Source of the DNA: Roseateles toxinivorans
GTDB lineage: Bacteria > Pseudomonadota > Gammaproteobacteria > Burkholderiales > Burkholderiaceae_C
Direction of reading: 5' to 3'
Length of the DNA: 38,747 bases
Assembly (NCBI GenBank): GCA_945898095.1
Contig: CAMDHE010000034.1
Coordinates: 1 to 38,747 of the forward strand
The notes under the pieces were generated by a model. That model made no database searches. It had not been told where the DNA came from and saw nothing but the letters and a program-made list of their open reading frames with translations. Positions 1 to 7,942 of this stretch are shown piece by piece. Position 1 is the first letter of the stretch; every line of letters begins with the position of its first letter. The translations under genes and the position numbers were made by a program.

Positions 1-139
1 GCCCAAAAACGCGCGCTCGCGCTCATCGATAGCATCAGACCGTAGACAGAAACTCAACCTCAGAATTCAAGCTACCGCTTGATTTAAAAGGGAAATTCGT
101 CCATTGCCAGTTGGAACTTCAGGCTAAGCCATTAAATCC

Positions 140-150
140 ACTCTGACCCC
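140..150. repeat. Solo half-site of the 66-bp GGGGTCAGAGT element
   Basis: The 11-mer ACTCTGACCCC, followed by ATTT, is identical to the right terminus of the 66-bp elements at 2676, 5219, 13051 and 13129. No partner GGGGTCAG terminus is present in the preceding 140 bases, so this is a solo end. It lies just past the 3' end of the minus-strand EamA gene, the same position relative to a minus-strand stop codon as the other copies. Confidence 0.6.
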
Positions 151-161
151 ATTTCAAGAGA

Positions 162-1073
162 TCAAGCGCGACGCAGGCCCAGCCACATCACCATGCTGAC
201 CACCATCAGCCCGCCGACTACCTGCAGCGGTGCGATGGTCTGGCCCAGGATGGCCCAGGCAAGCAACAGGGCGAAGATCGGCTCGATGTTCATGATCGCC
301 GAGTTGGCCACCACGCCAAGCCGCGGCAGCACGGTGAACATCACCGTGAATGCGGTGCCGTAGAGTAAGGTCAGCGCCCCAAGCCCCCACCAACCCGCCG
401 CTGCATCGGGCAGTTGTGGGCCGCCCTGCCAGGCCATGCTGATCAAGGCGATGGTGCTCACGCCGACCATGGTGGTGAAGGTGCGCAGGCGGCCATCCAG
501 GTCGCCGGCCTCATGTTGGGTGAGCACCAGCACCATGCCAAAGGTGGCAGCTGCCGTCAGCGCAAAGCCCACGCCAGTGCCGATCTGTGCCCAATGTCCT
601 GCGGCGCCAAGGCCCGACGATGCCCCCAACACATCCAGCGCCAACGCCAAGCCCAGCAGCATCACAGGCATCGCGCGCAGCAAATGGGGTGCAGGCCTGT
701 GGCCATAGAACAAGCGGGCCCATAGTGCCGTCCACAGCGGGTAGGTGTTGAAGGCCAGCAGCGCCAGCGCTACCGGCAGCCTCGCCACCGCCGAATAAAG
801 ACACAAGCTCTGCACGCTCAGCAAGGCGGCAATCGCCAGCAGCCCGCGCCGGTGGCGGAGGGTCAGCTTCAGCGGTGTTGGCGGCTGCAACAGCAATAGC
901 AAGCCGACCACGAGGGCCGTGACGCTGCTGCGAAAGCTCACCGCCGTGGCCACGTCCACGCCATGGTTGAAGGCCAACCGCGCGGCCACATGGTTGGCCC
1001 CCATCATCAGGGCGACCAGCAGCAAGGTGGCAAAGGCGGCGGCTGATAGGGCGGTGGTGGAGCGTGGAGTCAT
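162..1073 (-). CDS. EamA/DMT-family transporter
   Basis: This 303-residue protein is almost entirely hydrophobic, with about ten predicted membrane segments in two similar halves, the usual length and shape of drug/metabolite transporters of the EamA family. The first half holds a typical family stretch (LAFNTYPLWTALWARLFYG) and the second ends with the usual NIEPIFALLLAWAILGQ segment. Such proteins sit in the inner membrane and usually export small metabolites or amino acids; the substrate cannot be read from sequence. It lies 77 bases downstream of the amidase on the same strand and is probably co-transcribed with it, so it might export an amidase-related product, but that is only inference. 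Confidence 0.85.
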   Translation of the reverse strand: MTPRSTTALSAAAFATLLLVALMMGANHVAARLAFNHGVDVATAVSFRSSVTALVVGLLLLLQPPTPLKLTLRHRRGLLAIAALLSVQSLCLYSAVARLPVALALLAFNTYPLWTALWARLFYGHRPAPHLLRAMPVMLLGLALALDVLGASSGLGAAGHWAQIGTGVGFALTAAATFGMVLVLTQHEAGDLDGRLRTFTTMVGVSTIALISMAWQGGPQLPDAAAGWWGLGALTLLYGTAFTVMFTVLPRLGVVANSAIMNIEPIFALLLAWAILGQTIAPLQVVGGLMVVSMVMWLGLRRA

Positions 1074-1150
1074 CCCTGATTGTCGTCGCTGGCCAAAGGC
1101 TCAGTGCCGACGCTGCAGTCAACGCCGTCCTGGTCTGCCCGATGCTGGCT

Positions 1151-2602
1151 TCAAACGGGTTCGGCCGGCCGGCGTGCCAGCAACTCGCCTGAGATCGCCT
1201 CGTAGGCCGCAGCCACACGCAGCAGCGCAGCATCGCCTTGCGGCGGGCCAATCAGTTGCAAGCCCGCAGGCCAGTAACCATTGGCGTGGAAGCCAGCCGG
1301 CAAGCTGATTGCCGGCAGACCGGCGAAGGTGGCGTAAAGCGTTGATTCCATCCAGCGGTGGTAGGTATCCATCTTGCGGCCGGCGATGGCCTGCGGCCAG
1401 CGCTGGTCCAGCGCAAAAGGCCAGACCTGCGTGACCGGCAGCGCCAGTACGTCGAATCGCTCGAACAGCCCCAGCAGATGGGTGTGGAAAGCGGTGCGCA
1501 ACTCGCTCGCCTGCATGAATTCGGTGAAGCCCAGATCCTGTGCGCTGTCGTATTCCCACAGCGCTTCCGGCTTGATCTGCGCCCGGGTGGCGCCGGGTCT
1601 TGCCAGCAGCGCGGCGACCTTGGGTGCCACCAGCGCACGGCGCCAGACCAGCCAGGCAGCCCATAACCGGTCGGCATCGAATCCCAATTGGGTCGGTTCG
1701 ACCTGAGCGCCCTCGGCGGTGCAGCGCCGCAGCGCGCTTTCCAGTACCGGTATCAAACCATCTTCCATGGCCAGATGGCCGCCGAGGTCGCCCAGCCAGC
1801 CGATGCGCAAGCCGCGCAAAGCTCCTTGCTCGCCTTCGGGCAGAAAGCTTTGCGGTCCCTGGGCAATCGACAAGGGCGCATGCGGGTCGCGGCCAGCTTG
1901 GGTGCCGAGCAGCAGCGCCAGATCGCGCACATTGCGCGCCAACGGCCCTTCGGTGGCGAGTTGGGCGACCCAGGCATCGGCGACCGGCCAGGCCGGTACC
2001 CGGCCCTGGCTGGGCCGCATTCCAAAGACATGGCCCCAGGCCGCAGGATTGCGCAGCGAGCCCATGAAGTCGGACCCATCCGCCACCGGCAGCAACCGGT
2101 GCGCCAGCGCCACCGCCGCGCCGCCGCTGCTGCCGCCGGCGCTGACCGATTGGTCCCAGGCATTGGCGGTGGCACCGAACAAGCGATTGAAGGTATGCGA
2201 GCCCAGTGCCAGTTCCGGCACATTGGTCTTGCCAATCACGATGCAGCCGGCCGCCTTCATGCGTGCGGCGCTCATGCTGTCCTGTGCGGGCATCACATCC
2301 TTGAGCAAGGGGCTGCCAATGGTGCTGGGGAAACCCAGGGCATGGCCAGTGTCCTTGATCGCCTGCGGCAGGCCATGCATCCAGCCGCGTGATCGGCCCT
2401 GCGCCAACTCGGCGTCACAAGCATCGGATTGGCGCAGCAATTGCTCGTCGGGGGCGAGGTTGACGATCGCGTTGAGCGTCGGATTCAGCCGGTGGATGCG
2501 CGCCAGATAGCCAAGCATCACCTCGCGGCAGGAAATGCGGCGGGCGTGGATTTCGGCCGAAAGCTGGTGGGCGTCGAGATCGGTCAAGTCTGAGGCATGC
2601 AT
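1151..2602 (-). CDS. Amidase (amidase signature family)
   Basis: This 483-residue protein is a typical amidase-signature hydrolase that converts an amide to a carboxylate and ammonia in the cytoplasm. From the chosen ATG the Ser-cisSer-Lys triad is visible: Lys83 in AIKDTG, Ser158 in the glycine/serine loop AGGSSGGAA, and nucleophile Ser182 in GSDFMGSLR. The last motif differs from the common GSDxGGSIR by having Met before the Gly. The reading frame stays open to 2764, but that extension runs into the 66-bp repeat and is not protein-like, so the ATG at 2602 (MHASDLTDLD) is preferred. EamA transporter lies downstream and the oxidase upstream. The substrate is unknown. Confidence 0.85.
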   Translation of the reverse strand: MHASDLTDLDAHQLSAEIHARRISCREVMLGYLARIHRLNPTLNAIVNLAPDEQLLRQSDACDAELAQGRSRGWMHGLPQAIKDTGHALGFPSTIGSPLLKDVMPAQDSMSAARMKAAGCIVIGKTNVPELALGSHTFNRLFGATANAWDQSVSAGGSSGGAAVALAHRLLPVADGSDFMGSLRNPAAWGHVFGMRPSQGRVPAWPVADAWVAQLATEGPLARNVRDLALLLGTQAGRDPHAPLSIAQGPQSFLPEGEQGALRGLRIGWLGDLGGHLAMEDGLIPVLESALRRCTAEGAQVEPTQLGFDADRLWAAWLVWRRALVAPKVAALLARPGATRAQIKPEALWEYDSAQDLGFTEFMQASELRTAFHTHLLGLFERFDVLALPVTQVWPFALDQRWPQAIAGRKMDTYHRWMESTLYATFAGLPAISLPAGFHANGYWPAGLQLIGPPQGDAALLRVAAAYEAISGELLARRPAEPV

Positions 2603-2675
2603 CTTTGCGTTCCGTAAGGCAATGGGTCGCCAGTTCTGGTATCTCCGGCGATTCGCGTGAGCTGAAGAACAGCCT

Positions 2676-2741
2676 GGGGTCAGACTCGATTTACTTCCAT
2701 GAATCGTCCAGCGGCTCCGCCAAATAATCCACTCTGACCCC
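2676..2741. repeat. 66-bp inverted-repeat element, copy D (diverged)
   Basis: The element begins GGGGTCAGACT and ends ACTCTGACCCC, which are reverse complements except for one base, and is exactly 66 bases long like copies A-C, although its centre has diverged (only an AGCGGCTCCGCC-type hairpin core remains). It lies between the amidase start and the oxidase stop. REP-like or MITE-like in form; no transposase gene is attached. Confidence 0.7.
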
Positions 2742-2785
2742 ATTTTCACTCCCAAATAATCCACTCTGACCCCATTTTCACTCAG
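2722..2785. repeat. Two tandem 32-nt iterations of the element's right end
   Basis: A 32-nt unit that begins AAATAATCC, contains ACTCTGACCCC and continues ATTTTCACTC occurs at 2722-2753 and again at 2754-2785, differing only in the last bases. It overlaps the right end of copy D. The TGA stop of the alpha-hydroxy-acid oxidase (2782-2784) lies inside the second iteration, so the last codons of that gene abut the repeat. Confidence 0.8.
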
Positions 2786-3876
2786 TAAAGCGCACCCTCG
2801 TCCAGCGACAGCAAGGGAAAAGCACTCAAAGCACCAACCGGCCCGGCGGGCTGGACGGCACGCAAGTGAGTTCCATTGAGCTCGTCCAAGCAGGTCACAC
2901 CGAGCAGACCCAGGCAGATCCTTACTTCGAGCTCAAGCAGTTCCAGCATGCGCAGGAGGCCATCGGCGCCATCGGCGGCCAAGCCCAGGCATTGCATGCG
3001 GCCCAGTCCGACGATGTCTGCGCCCAGGGCAATCGCCTTGACGATGTCACTGCCCCGATTGAATCCGCCGTCGACGATGATCTTGGCCCGGCCTGCAACC
3101 GCAGCAACGATTTCCGGCAGAACTTCCATCGAGCCCAGCCCATGGTCAAGTTGACGGCCACCATGATTCGAGACATAGACCATGTCGATGCCATGCTCAA
3201 CAGCCATCAGGGCATCTTCGGCGGTGGCAATGCCCTTCAGGATCAGTGGAATGCTGTGTTTTGCGCGGATCCGCTCGATGTCCTTCCAGCTGAACTGCGC
3301 CAGAAATTCGCGGCCAGGTACTACCGCGCGGCGGATGTTGCGTTTGGCAATATCGCGTTCGCGCCGGCTGTAAAGCGCCATGTCGACGGTAAAGCAAAAG
3401 GCTTGATTGCCGGTCTCGATCGCTTCGGCCATGATCTCGTCGATCCAGGCTGCATCGCCATAGACATAAAGTTGAAAAATCCGCAGCGCATCGGGCACGG
3501 CTTTGGCCAATGCCGTCATGCCTGGTTCGCACACCGAACTGAGCATATGGGCGATGCCAAACTGCTCACAGGCTTTGGCCGAACTGACCGCAGCATCGGG
3601 TGAGAACAGTTCCAGGCTGCCAACGGGTGCCATCAGAAGCGGCAGCCGCAGTTGCCGGCCCAGAAAACTCAGCGATGAATCAATCTGGCTGACATCGCGC
3701 AAGACCCTGGGGCGAAAGGCGAGCGAATCCAGCGCCAGGCGATTGCGCCTGAGGGTGGTTTCGGTTTCGGTGGCACCGACGATGTAGTCCCAGTCATCTT
3801 GATTGAGCTTTTGACGGGCCTTTTTAACCAGCTCATGCAGGGTCAGGAAAGGCGAGGCATTGGGCAAGGCGGTCAT
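2782..3876 (-). CDS. FMN-dependent alpha-hydroxy-acid oxidase/dehydrogenase
   Basis: This 364-residue protein belongs to the FMN-dependent family of L-lactate dehydrogenase, glycolate oxidase and mandelate dehydrogenase, which oxidise (S)-2-hydroxy acids to 2-oxo acids. Seen: an N-terminal segment (LTLHELVKKARQKL), a TIM-barrel body with PLLMAPVG, Lys214 in LILKGI, the catalytic-histidine signature VSNHGGRQLD (His238, Arg241), and the C-terminal phosphate-binding stretch IIVDGGFNRGSDIVKAIALGAD. The ATG at 3876 is preferred over the ORF's upstream extension because AGGA precedes it by about ten bases and the protein then starts like family members. It is probably the first gene of the minus-strand group. 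The exact hydroxy acid is unknown. Confidence 0.88.
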   Translation of the reverse strand: MTALPNASPFLTLHELVKKARQKLNQDDWDYIVGATETETTLRRNRLALDSLAFRPRVLRDVSQIDSSLSFLGRQLRLPLLMAPVGSLELFSPDAAVSSAKACEQFGIAHMLSSVCEPGMTALAKAVPDALRIFQLYVYGDAAWIDEIMAEAIETGNQAFCFTVDMALYSRRERDIAKRNIRRAVVPGREFLAQFSWKDIERIRAKHSIPLILKGIATAEDALMAVEHGIDMVYVSNHGGRQLDHGLGSMEVLPEIVAAVAGRAKIIVDGGFNRGSDIVKAIALGADIVGLGRMQCLGLAADGADGLLRMLELLELEVRICLGLLGVTCLDELNGTHLRAVQPAGPVGALSAFPLLSLDEGALY

Positions 3877-4033
3877 AGGCAGACAGTCCTGTGGGCAGGG
3901 AAGGTAGCGCACTCTAGGTCGGGCCGGGGTTATCGTCAATGCGGCAAGCAGTTTCAAGCTGATTGCCTAGAATGCGGCAGGCGCGACCGGATTGACCGAA
4001 TTTCGCGCGGCCAGGACAAGGAGATTTCCGACG

Positions 4034-4813
4034 ATGCGCGCCACCGACAAGGCTTATCCCAGTTTGCAAGTCAACCCGCAGATCATTCGCGAGTTGGCGC
4101 CGACGGGCGTTCTCAGGGCTGGCCTGAATCTGAGCAATTCCCTGCTCAACAATGGCAGAACGGCATCCGGTGAACCGACGGGTGTGGCACCGGACATGGC
4201 ACGCGCGATTGCTGATCACCTGGGGGTCGGCTTGGCCTTGGTCTCGTTTCCTTCGCCCGGCGTGTTGGCTGATGCTGCGGAGAGCAATGTCTGGGACATC
4301 GGCCTGATTGGTGCGGAACCGGCTCGCGCCGAAAAAATATCATTCAGCGCCGCCTATGTGGAAATCGAGGCCACCTACCTCGTCCCGGAAAATTCACCCC
4401 TCACCGATGTCAAGGACGTTGATCGGCCAGGCGTTCGAATTGCGGTGTCGCAGAGGACGGCTTATGACCTCTGGCTGGTCCGAAATATCCAGCATGCGAA
4501 GCTCGTCCATGCGCAGGGCTTTGATGCCACTTTCGAGATCTTTGTTCGCGATGGCCTGGATGCCTTGGCAAGCCTTCGTCCGCTCTTGCTGGCCGATGTG
4601 CAGAAGCTGCCGGGTTCGCGCATCCTGGCGGGGCAGTTCACCGCCATCCAGCAGTCGATCGGCACGCATAAATCACATTCAGCCGGTGCTGCGTTTCTGC
4701 GCGCCTTTGTGGAAGAAGCCAAAAGGTCGGGCCTGGTTGCGCAGTTGATTCAACGCCACCAAGTCGAAGGCCTGTCGGTCGCACCGCTTTACCCTGTCGA
4801 AGCCGAAAGCTGA
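4034..4813 (+). CDS. Substrate-binding-domain protein without a signal peptide
   Basis: This 259-residue protein resembles family 3 extracellular solute-binding proteins of amino-acid ABC transporters: VLRAGLNLSNSLL near the N-terminus, GVAPDMARAIADHLGVGL, the WDIGLIGAEPARAEKISFSAAYVEIEATYLV strand region, and the second-lobe RIAVSQRTAYDLWL. The ATG at 4034 follows CAAGGAG at good spacing; an upstream TTG at 3992 has no such site. Neither start gives a hydrophobic signal peptide, so the protein may stay in the cytoplasm and bind a ligand as a sensor or enzyme rather than feed a transporter. No permease or ATPase gene is adjacent. It is divergent from the oxidase and 43 bases upstream of the DUF1330 gene. 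Confidence 0.75.
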   Translation: MRATDKAYPSLQVNPQIIRELAPTGVLRAGLNLSNSLLNNGRTASGEPTGVAPDMARAIADHLGVGLALVSFPSPGVLADAAESNVWDIGLIGAEPARAEKISFSAAYVEIEATYLVPENSPLTDVKDVDRPGVRIAVSQRTAYDLWLVRNIQHAKLVHAQGFDATFEIFVRDGLDALASLRPLLLADVQKLPGSRILAGQFTAIQQSIGTHKSHSAGAAFLRAFVEEAKRSGLVAQLIQRHQVEGLSVAPLYPVEAES

Positions 4814-4856
4814 AACTTCGCCCATCTCGATTCGATCAACCTTTGAAGGAAATACC

Positions 4857-5150
4857 ATGCCCAAGGCTTACTGGATCAGCGCTTATCACTCCATCAGCGA
4901 TACCGATGCGCTGGCTGCCTACGCAAAACTGGCCGGCCCCTCGCTGTCCGCTGCCGGTGGCCGTTTTCTCGCTCGCGGTCTGCCCGCTGCGGTGAAGGAG
5001 GCTGGCATTCAGCAACGCACCGTGCTGATTGAATTTGACAGCGTCGAAGCCGCGCTTGCCGCCTATGACAGCCCGGGCTACAAACTGGCCCTGGTGGCAC
5101 TCGGGCCGAATTCGGTGGTACGCGATATGCGCATCATCGAAGGCATCTAA
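4857..5150 (+). CDS. DUF1330 domain protein
   Basis: This 97-residue protein is a compact ferredoxin-like (dimeric alpha/beta barrel) DUF1330 protein. The family pattern is clear: an N-terminal KAYWISAYHSISDTDALAAYAKLA, a central GGRFLARG, the RTVLIEFDSVEAALAAYDSPGYK stretch and a final RDMRIIEGI. DUF1330 has no firmly established biochemical role. The gene begins at an ATG preceded by GAAGGAA and lies 43 bases after the solute-binding-like gene, so the two are probably one transcript. The 66-bp repeat region starts about 25 bases after its stop. Confidence 0.88.
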   Translation: MPKAYWISAYHSISDTDALAAYAKLAGPSLSAAGGRFLARGLPAAVKEAGIQQRTVLIEFDSVEAALAAYDSPGYKLALVALGPNSVVRDMRIIEGI

Positions 5151-5174
5151 GCGGGTTGCTCTCGCTGGCGGCCT

Positions 5175-5226
5175 CCTCTGGGGTCCTCCTCTGGGGTCAT
5201 CCTCTGGGGTCATCCTCTGGGGTCAG
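5175..5226. repeat. Four 13-nt tandem iterations leading into copy A
   Basis: The unit CCTCTGGGGTCAT (first copy ending CCT) occurs at 5175, 5188, 5201 and 5214, the last merging into the GGGGTCAG terminus of copy A. A different 13-nt unit sharing TGGGGTCA is repeated in the same place before copy B, so left-end iteration is a recurring property of this element. Confidence 0.85.
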
Positions 5227-5284
5227 ACTCGATTTATTCCCGGGGATCAGCCTGCGGCGGCTCAGTTAAATACACTCTGACCCC
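5219..5284. repeat. 66-bp inverted-repeat element, copy A
   Basis: The element begins GGGGTCAGACT, ends ACTCTGACCCC, and has the central GCCTGCGGCGGC hairpin core. It differs from copy C (13129) at two positions and from copy B (13051) at three. It sits directly downstream of the truncated IS1595 transposase and marks the left border of the rhodopsin region. Confidence 0.88.
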
Positions 5285-5309
5285 ATTTTTTACCCCATTT
5301 TTTCCCATT

Positions 5310-5826
5310 CTTTTCGAACGGCACCTTGTTCTCCGATCCACGACCCGCCTTGCCGCCCGTGCGCTCGCCACCAAGGTGGGCGTCGTCGACTTGGACGGCG
5401 CCCTCGAGCCGATGGCCGGCGTCGCTCGCGGCCATGGCGCGGTTGATCTTGTGGTGCAGCAGCCAAGCGGTCGGGTAGCTCACACCGAGTTGGCGTTTGA
5501 GCGCCAGCGCAGACAAGCCAGTCTTCGCCTGGCTGATCAGATAAATGGCCAGGAACCAGGTGGTCAATGGCAACTTGGTGTGCTCCATCAAGCTGCCTGC
5601 GGTCAGCGATGTTTGATGCCTGCAGCCATTCGGCATTGCACGGGAACAGGCGCCGAGCGTCGTGTCCGACAACACAGTGCGCTTTGCTGTCGCAGCGCGG
5701 GCAACGAAAGCCGCCAGGCCAACGAGCACCCTTCAACACCGCAGCGCAATGCGCCTCGGTGCCAAAGTAGCGATGAAATTCAGGCACCGCCATTCCGGGT
5801 TGAAATTGGATTCGATTGAAGGACAT
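5310..5826 (-). pseudogene. IS1595-family transposase, frameshifted and truncated
   Basis: The minus strand encodes the N-terminal part of an IS1595-type transposase. In one frame are MSFNRIQFQPGMAVPEFHRYFG, the zinc-ribbon half GFRCPRCDSKAHCVVGHDARRLFPCNA; in the next frame are HQTSLTAGSLMEHTKLPL, the LKRQLGVSYPTAWLLHHKINRAM helices and VQVDDAHLGGERTGGK, which carries the first DDE-type acidic residues. The frames are separated by what looks like a 7-base insertion near 5625-5631. After SENKVPF the homology ends and the sequence passes into the GGGGTCAG repeat zone, so the C-terminal half is missing. About 170 of roughly 300 residues remain; the gene cannot be functional. Confidence 0.82.
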
Positions 5827-5869
5827 TGGGTGCGCCCCATGGTTGGATGCACCCAGATTACGAGGTAAG

Positions 5870-5888
5870 TAGCTCACAAAGTGAGCTA
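5870..5888. other. Perfect 8-bp hairpin upstream of rhodopsin gene
   Basis: TAGCTCAC-AAA-GTGAGCTA is a perfect inverted repeat with a three-base loop. It lies 44 bases outside the IS1595 remnant's start codon and so may belong to the old IS end. It could alternatively be an operator or an RNA hairpin. No T-run follows on the plus strand. Confidence 0.5.
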
Positions 5889-5952
5889 GGCTGAGGCAGA
5901 TTACTAATCAGGAAAAACGTTGTGACACTACTGGTACTTCTACGGATGTTGA

Positions 5953-5980
5953 TTGTTGGGTACTTACATAAACTTACAAT
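5953..5980 (+). promoter_or_regulatory. Possible sigma-70 promoter of the rhodopsin gene
   Basis: TTGTTG (5953-5958) and TACAAT (5975-5980) are separated by 16 bases, within an AT-rich 200-base stretch between the IS1595 remnant and the rhodopsin start. The -10 is good and the -35 is weak, so this is only a candidate. It would give a leader of about 100 bases. Confidence 0.3.
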
Positions 5981-6085
5981 TCATGATTAGACTGGACCCA
6001 TTACCGGGATCACTGAAATCATGATGAGTGAAACGCCGTAAGGCTTTCTATTTCCAACTGGTCATGCTTTTTCAGGGAGTTCCGC

Positions 6086-6889
6086 ATGATGTTGAATCGT
6101 TTATGGTCGAAAGCGACCGCAGTAGCTACGTCGAGTGTCGTCTTGGCACTTTCAAGTGGTGCCGCATCAGCGGCATCTTCAGCAGTGCTGAAACCCGATG
6201 ACTTTGTCGGTATCTCGTTTTGGTTGATTTCGATGGCTTTGATTGCGTCGACGGTCTTTTTCTTTCTTGAGCGAGACCGTGTCTCAGCCAAGTGGAAAAC
6301 ATCTCTCACAGTCTCCGGACTGGTCACCTTGGTGGCTGCTGTTCACTACTTCTACATGCGCGAAGTGTGGGTCACGACCGGCGCAACACCCACCGTGTTT
6401 CGTTACATCGACTGGCTGATCACGGTGCCGCTACTGATGATCGAGTTCTACCTGATCTTGTCGGCCATCGCCAAAGTGCCCGTGGGTGTCTTCTGGCGCC
6501 TCATGATCGGCACATTGGTCATGCTCGTCGGAGGCTACCTGGGTGAGGCGGGTTATCTGTTGGTGTGGCCAGCGTTCATCATCGGCATGCTTGGCTGGGC
6601 TTACATTTTGTATGAGGTTTTCATGGGTCAAGCCAGCAAAATCAATGCTGAAAGCTCCCCTCCCGCGGTTCAGTCGGCTTTCAACACCATGCGCTTGATC
6701 GTCACCATTGGCTGGGCGATTTATCCGCTGGGTTATTTCTTCGGCTACTTGACAGGTGCCAGTACAGCCGACAGCGCGAATGCACTCAACATCATTTACA
6801 ACTTGGCCGATGTGTTGAACAAGATTGCCTTCGGCCTGATTATCTGGACAGTTGCAGTCAGCGAATCTGAAAGTTCGGCGAAGCGATAA
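6086..6889 (+). CDS. Proteorhodopsin (green-tuned, light-driven proton pump)
   Basis: This 267-residue protein is a seven-helix microbial rhodopsin that binds retinal and should pump protons out of the cell in light. An N-terminal signal-like segment ends near ASA|AS (about residue 29). Compared with marine proteorhodopsin, the Schiff-base lysine is Lys246 (in NLADVLNKIAFGLIIW), the primary acceptor Asp109 and donor Glu120 lie in RYIDWLITVPLLMIEF with Thr113 (DTE motif), and the acceptor partner is His87. The spectral-tuning site is Leu117, which predicts green absorption. Position 164 is Phe, so no carotenoid-antenna fenestration is expected. AGGGAG precedes the ATG by six bases. It is the first gene of the retinal cassette and is followed by a hairpin. 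Confidence 0.97.
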   Translation: MMLNRLWSKATAVATSSVVLALSSGAASAASSAVLKPDDFVGISFWLISMALIASTVFFFLERDRVSAKWKTSLTVSGLVTLVAAVHYFYMREVWVTTGATPTVFRYIDWLITVPLLMIEFYLILSAIAKVPVGVFWRLMIGTLVMLVGGYLGEAGYLLVWPAFIIGMLGWAYILYEVFMGQASKINAESSPPAVQSAFNTMRLIVTIGWAIYPLGYFFGYLTGASTADSANALNIIYNLADVLNKIAFGLIIWTVAVSESESSAKR

Positions 6890-6907
6890 AGTCTCAGGCC
6901 GAAACAG

Positions 6908-6936
6908 TTTTCCCCGGCTGTGATGGCTGGGGAAAA
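6908..6936 (+). terminator. Hairpin between rhodopsin and crtE
   Basis: TTTTCCCC (6908-6915) pairs with GGGGAAAA (6929-6936), with a 13-base loop and a short TTTAT tail. This fits a weak rho-independent terminator or attenuator, which would let the abundant opsin be made in excess over the carotenoid enzymes. Placement supports the call; readthrough is not known. Confidence 0.6.
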
Positions 6937-6982
6937 TTTATAGTGAATCGAAGCAACAGTTCGACAGTGACGGAGACTTTCG

Positions 6983-7942
6983 ATGGCTGAAATCTTTTGC
7001 AGGTCAGCCGCAGGCTTGAACGACGTCGAGACCTCATTGTCAGCAGTTGAAATTTGCATGTACGAGGCTCTGCGCCCTCACGCACGTTCGTTGGCGCAGG
7101 GGCAAATGACTGCTCGCAGTGCTGCGTTTTACCACCTGAGTGCGGGTGGCAGACGAGTCCGGGCTCGTTTGGCCTTGGCCGCTGGCTTGGCTCTGGGGCT
7201 GTCCAAAGTTGATGCAGTGTGCATCGCCAGTTGTGTCGAGTTGCTGCACAACGCTTCCTTGGTTCATGACGATATTCAAGACCGTGATGTTGTCCGCCGC
7301 GGTCAAGCCGCTGTGTGGTCTAAATACGGCAGTAATTTAGCCATCTGCACGGGCGACTTGTTGCTCTCTGCCGCTTATGGCGTGCTGTGTCGCATCAGCC
7401 AGCCTCTTTTATTGCCGGCCATGCTGACTTTGCTCCACCAGCGCACGGCGGTTGCTATTGATGGTCAATGTGCCGACCTGGCCATCTTGGGCGGCCAATC
7501 AAAAGATCTTCCTGCTTATCTCCGGATTGCAACTGCCAAATCAGGTGCTTTGCTAAGCTTGCCGCTAGAACTGGCCTTGCTGGCGGCTGGCCACGCAGAC
7601 GCAGCGAGCGTGGCACGGCAAGCCTGTGAAAACTTGGCCGTCAGCTATCAAATAGTGGACGACTTGCAAGACCTCCACGCTGACATTGCGTCGGTCGACG
7701 GCTGCGTTGATCAAACGCACTGCTTAAACATTGTTTCCGTGCTGCTCAATCCGAATGATCGATGCTCGTTGGTGTCACAGGCGCAAGCCATCGCTGCAGC
7801 CAAAATGCTGGCGCATGAACACTTGGCGCTGTGCGAAGGTCAGGCTGTACAGCTACCCAGCGGCTCAGGCGAGCAATTGCTCACGTTGTCGGCTGATTTA
7901 CGCGGCCTGCTGAACACCCAGATGGTGCAGGCGGCCGACTAA
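6983..7942 (+). CDS. crtE: Geranylgeranyl diphosphate synthase
   Basis: This 319-residue polyprenyl synthase condenses isopentenyl diphosphate with allylic diphosphates to give C20 geranylgeranyl diphosphate, the precursor of carotenoids. Both aspartate-rich Mg-binding motifs are seen: DDIQD at residues 96-100 (in LVHDDIQDRDVVRRG) and DDLQD at 226-230 (in YQIVDDLQD). The GGRRVRARLALAAG region that binds diphosphate is at about 55-69. GGAG stands about ten bases before the ATG. Its TAA stop overlaps the ATG of crtI by one base (TAATG), which suggests translational coupling. Product length (GGPP rather than FPP) is inferred from the gene neighbourhood. Confidence 0.92.
   Translation: MAEIFCRSAAGLNDVETSLSAVEICMYEALRPHARSLAQGQMTARSAAFYHLSAGGRRVRARLALAAGLALGLSKVDAVCIASCVELLHNASLVHDDIQDRDVVRRGQAAVWSKYGSNLAICTGDLLLSAAYGVLCRISQPLLLPAMLTLLHQRTAVAIDGQCADLAILGGQSKDLPAYLRIATAKSGALLSLPLELALLAAGHADAASVARQACENLAVSYQIVDDLQDLHADIASVDGCVDQTHCLNIVSVLLNPNDRCSLVSQAQAIAAAKMLAHEHLALCEGQAVQLPSGSGEQLLTLSADLRGLLNTQMVQAAD

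Noticed and set aside
5175-5226. CRISPR-like short repeats
   Set aside because: The 13-nt units are directly adjacent with no spacers, and there are no cas genes; they are iterations of the 66-bp element's end.
6086-6889. Xanthorhodopsin-type carotenoid antenna
   Set aside because: Phe occupies the position aligned to the antenna glycine and no carotenoid hydroxylase or ketolase gene is present in the cassette.
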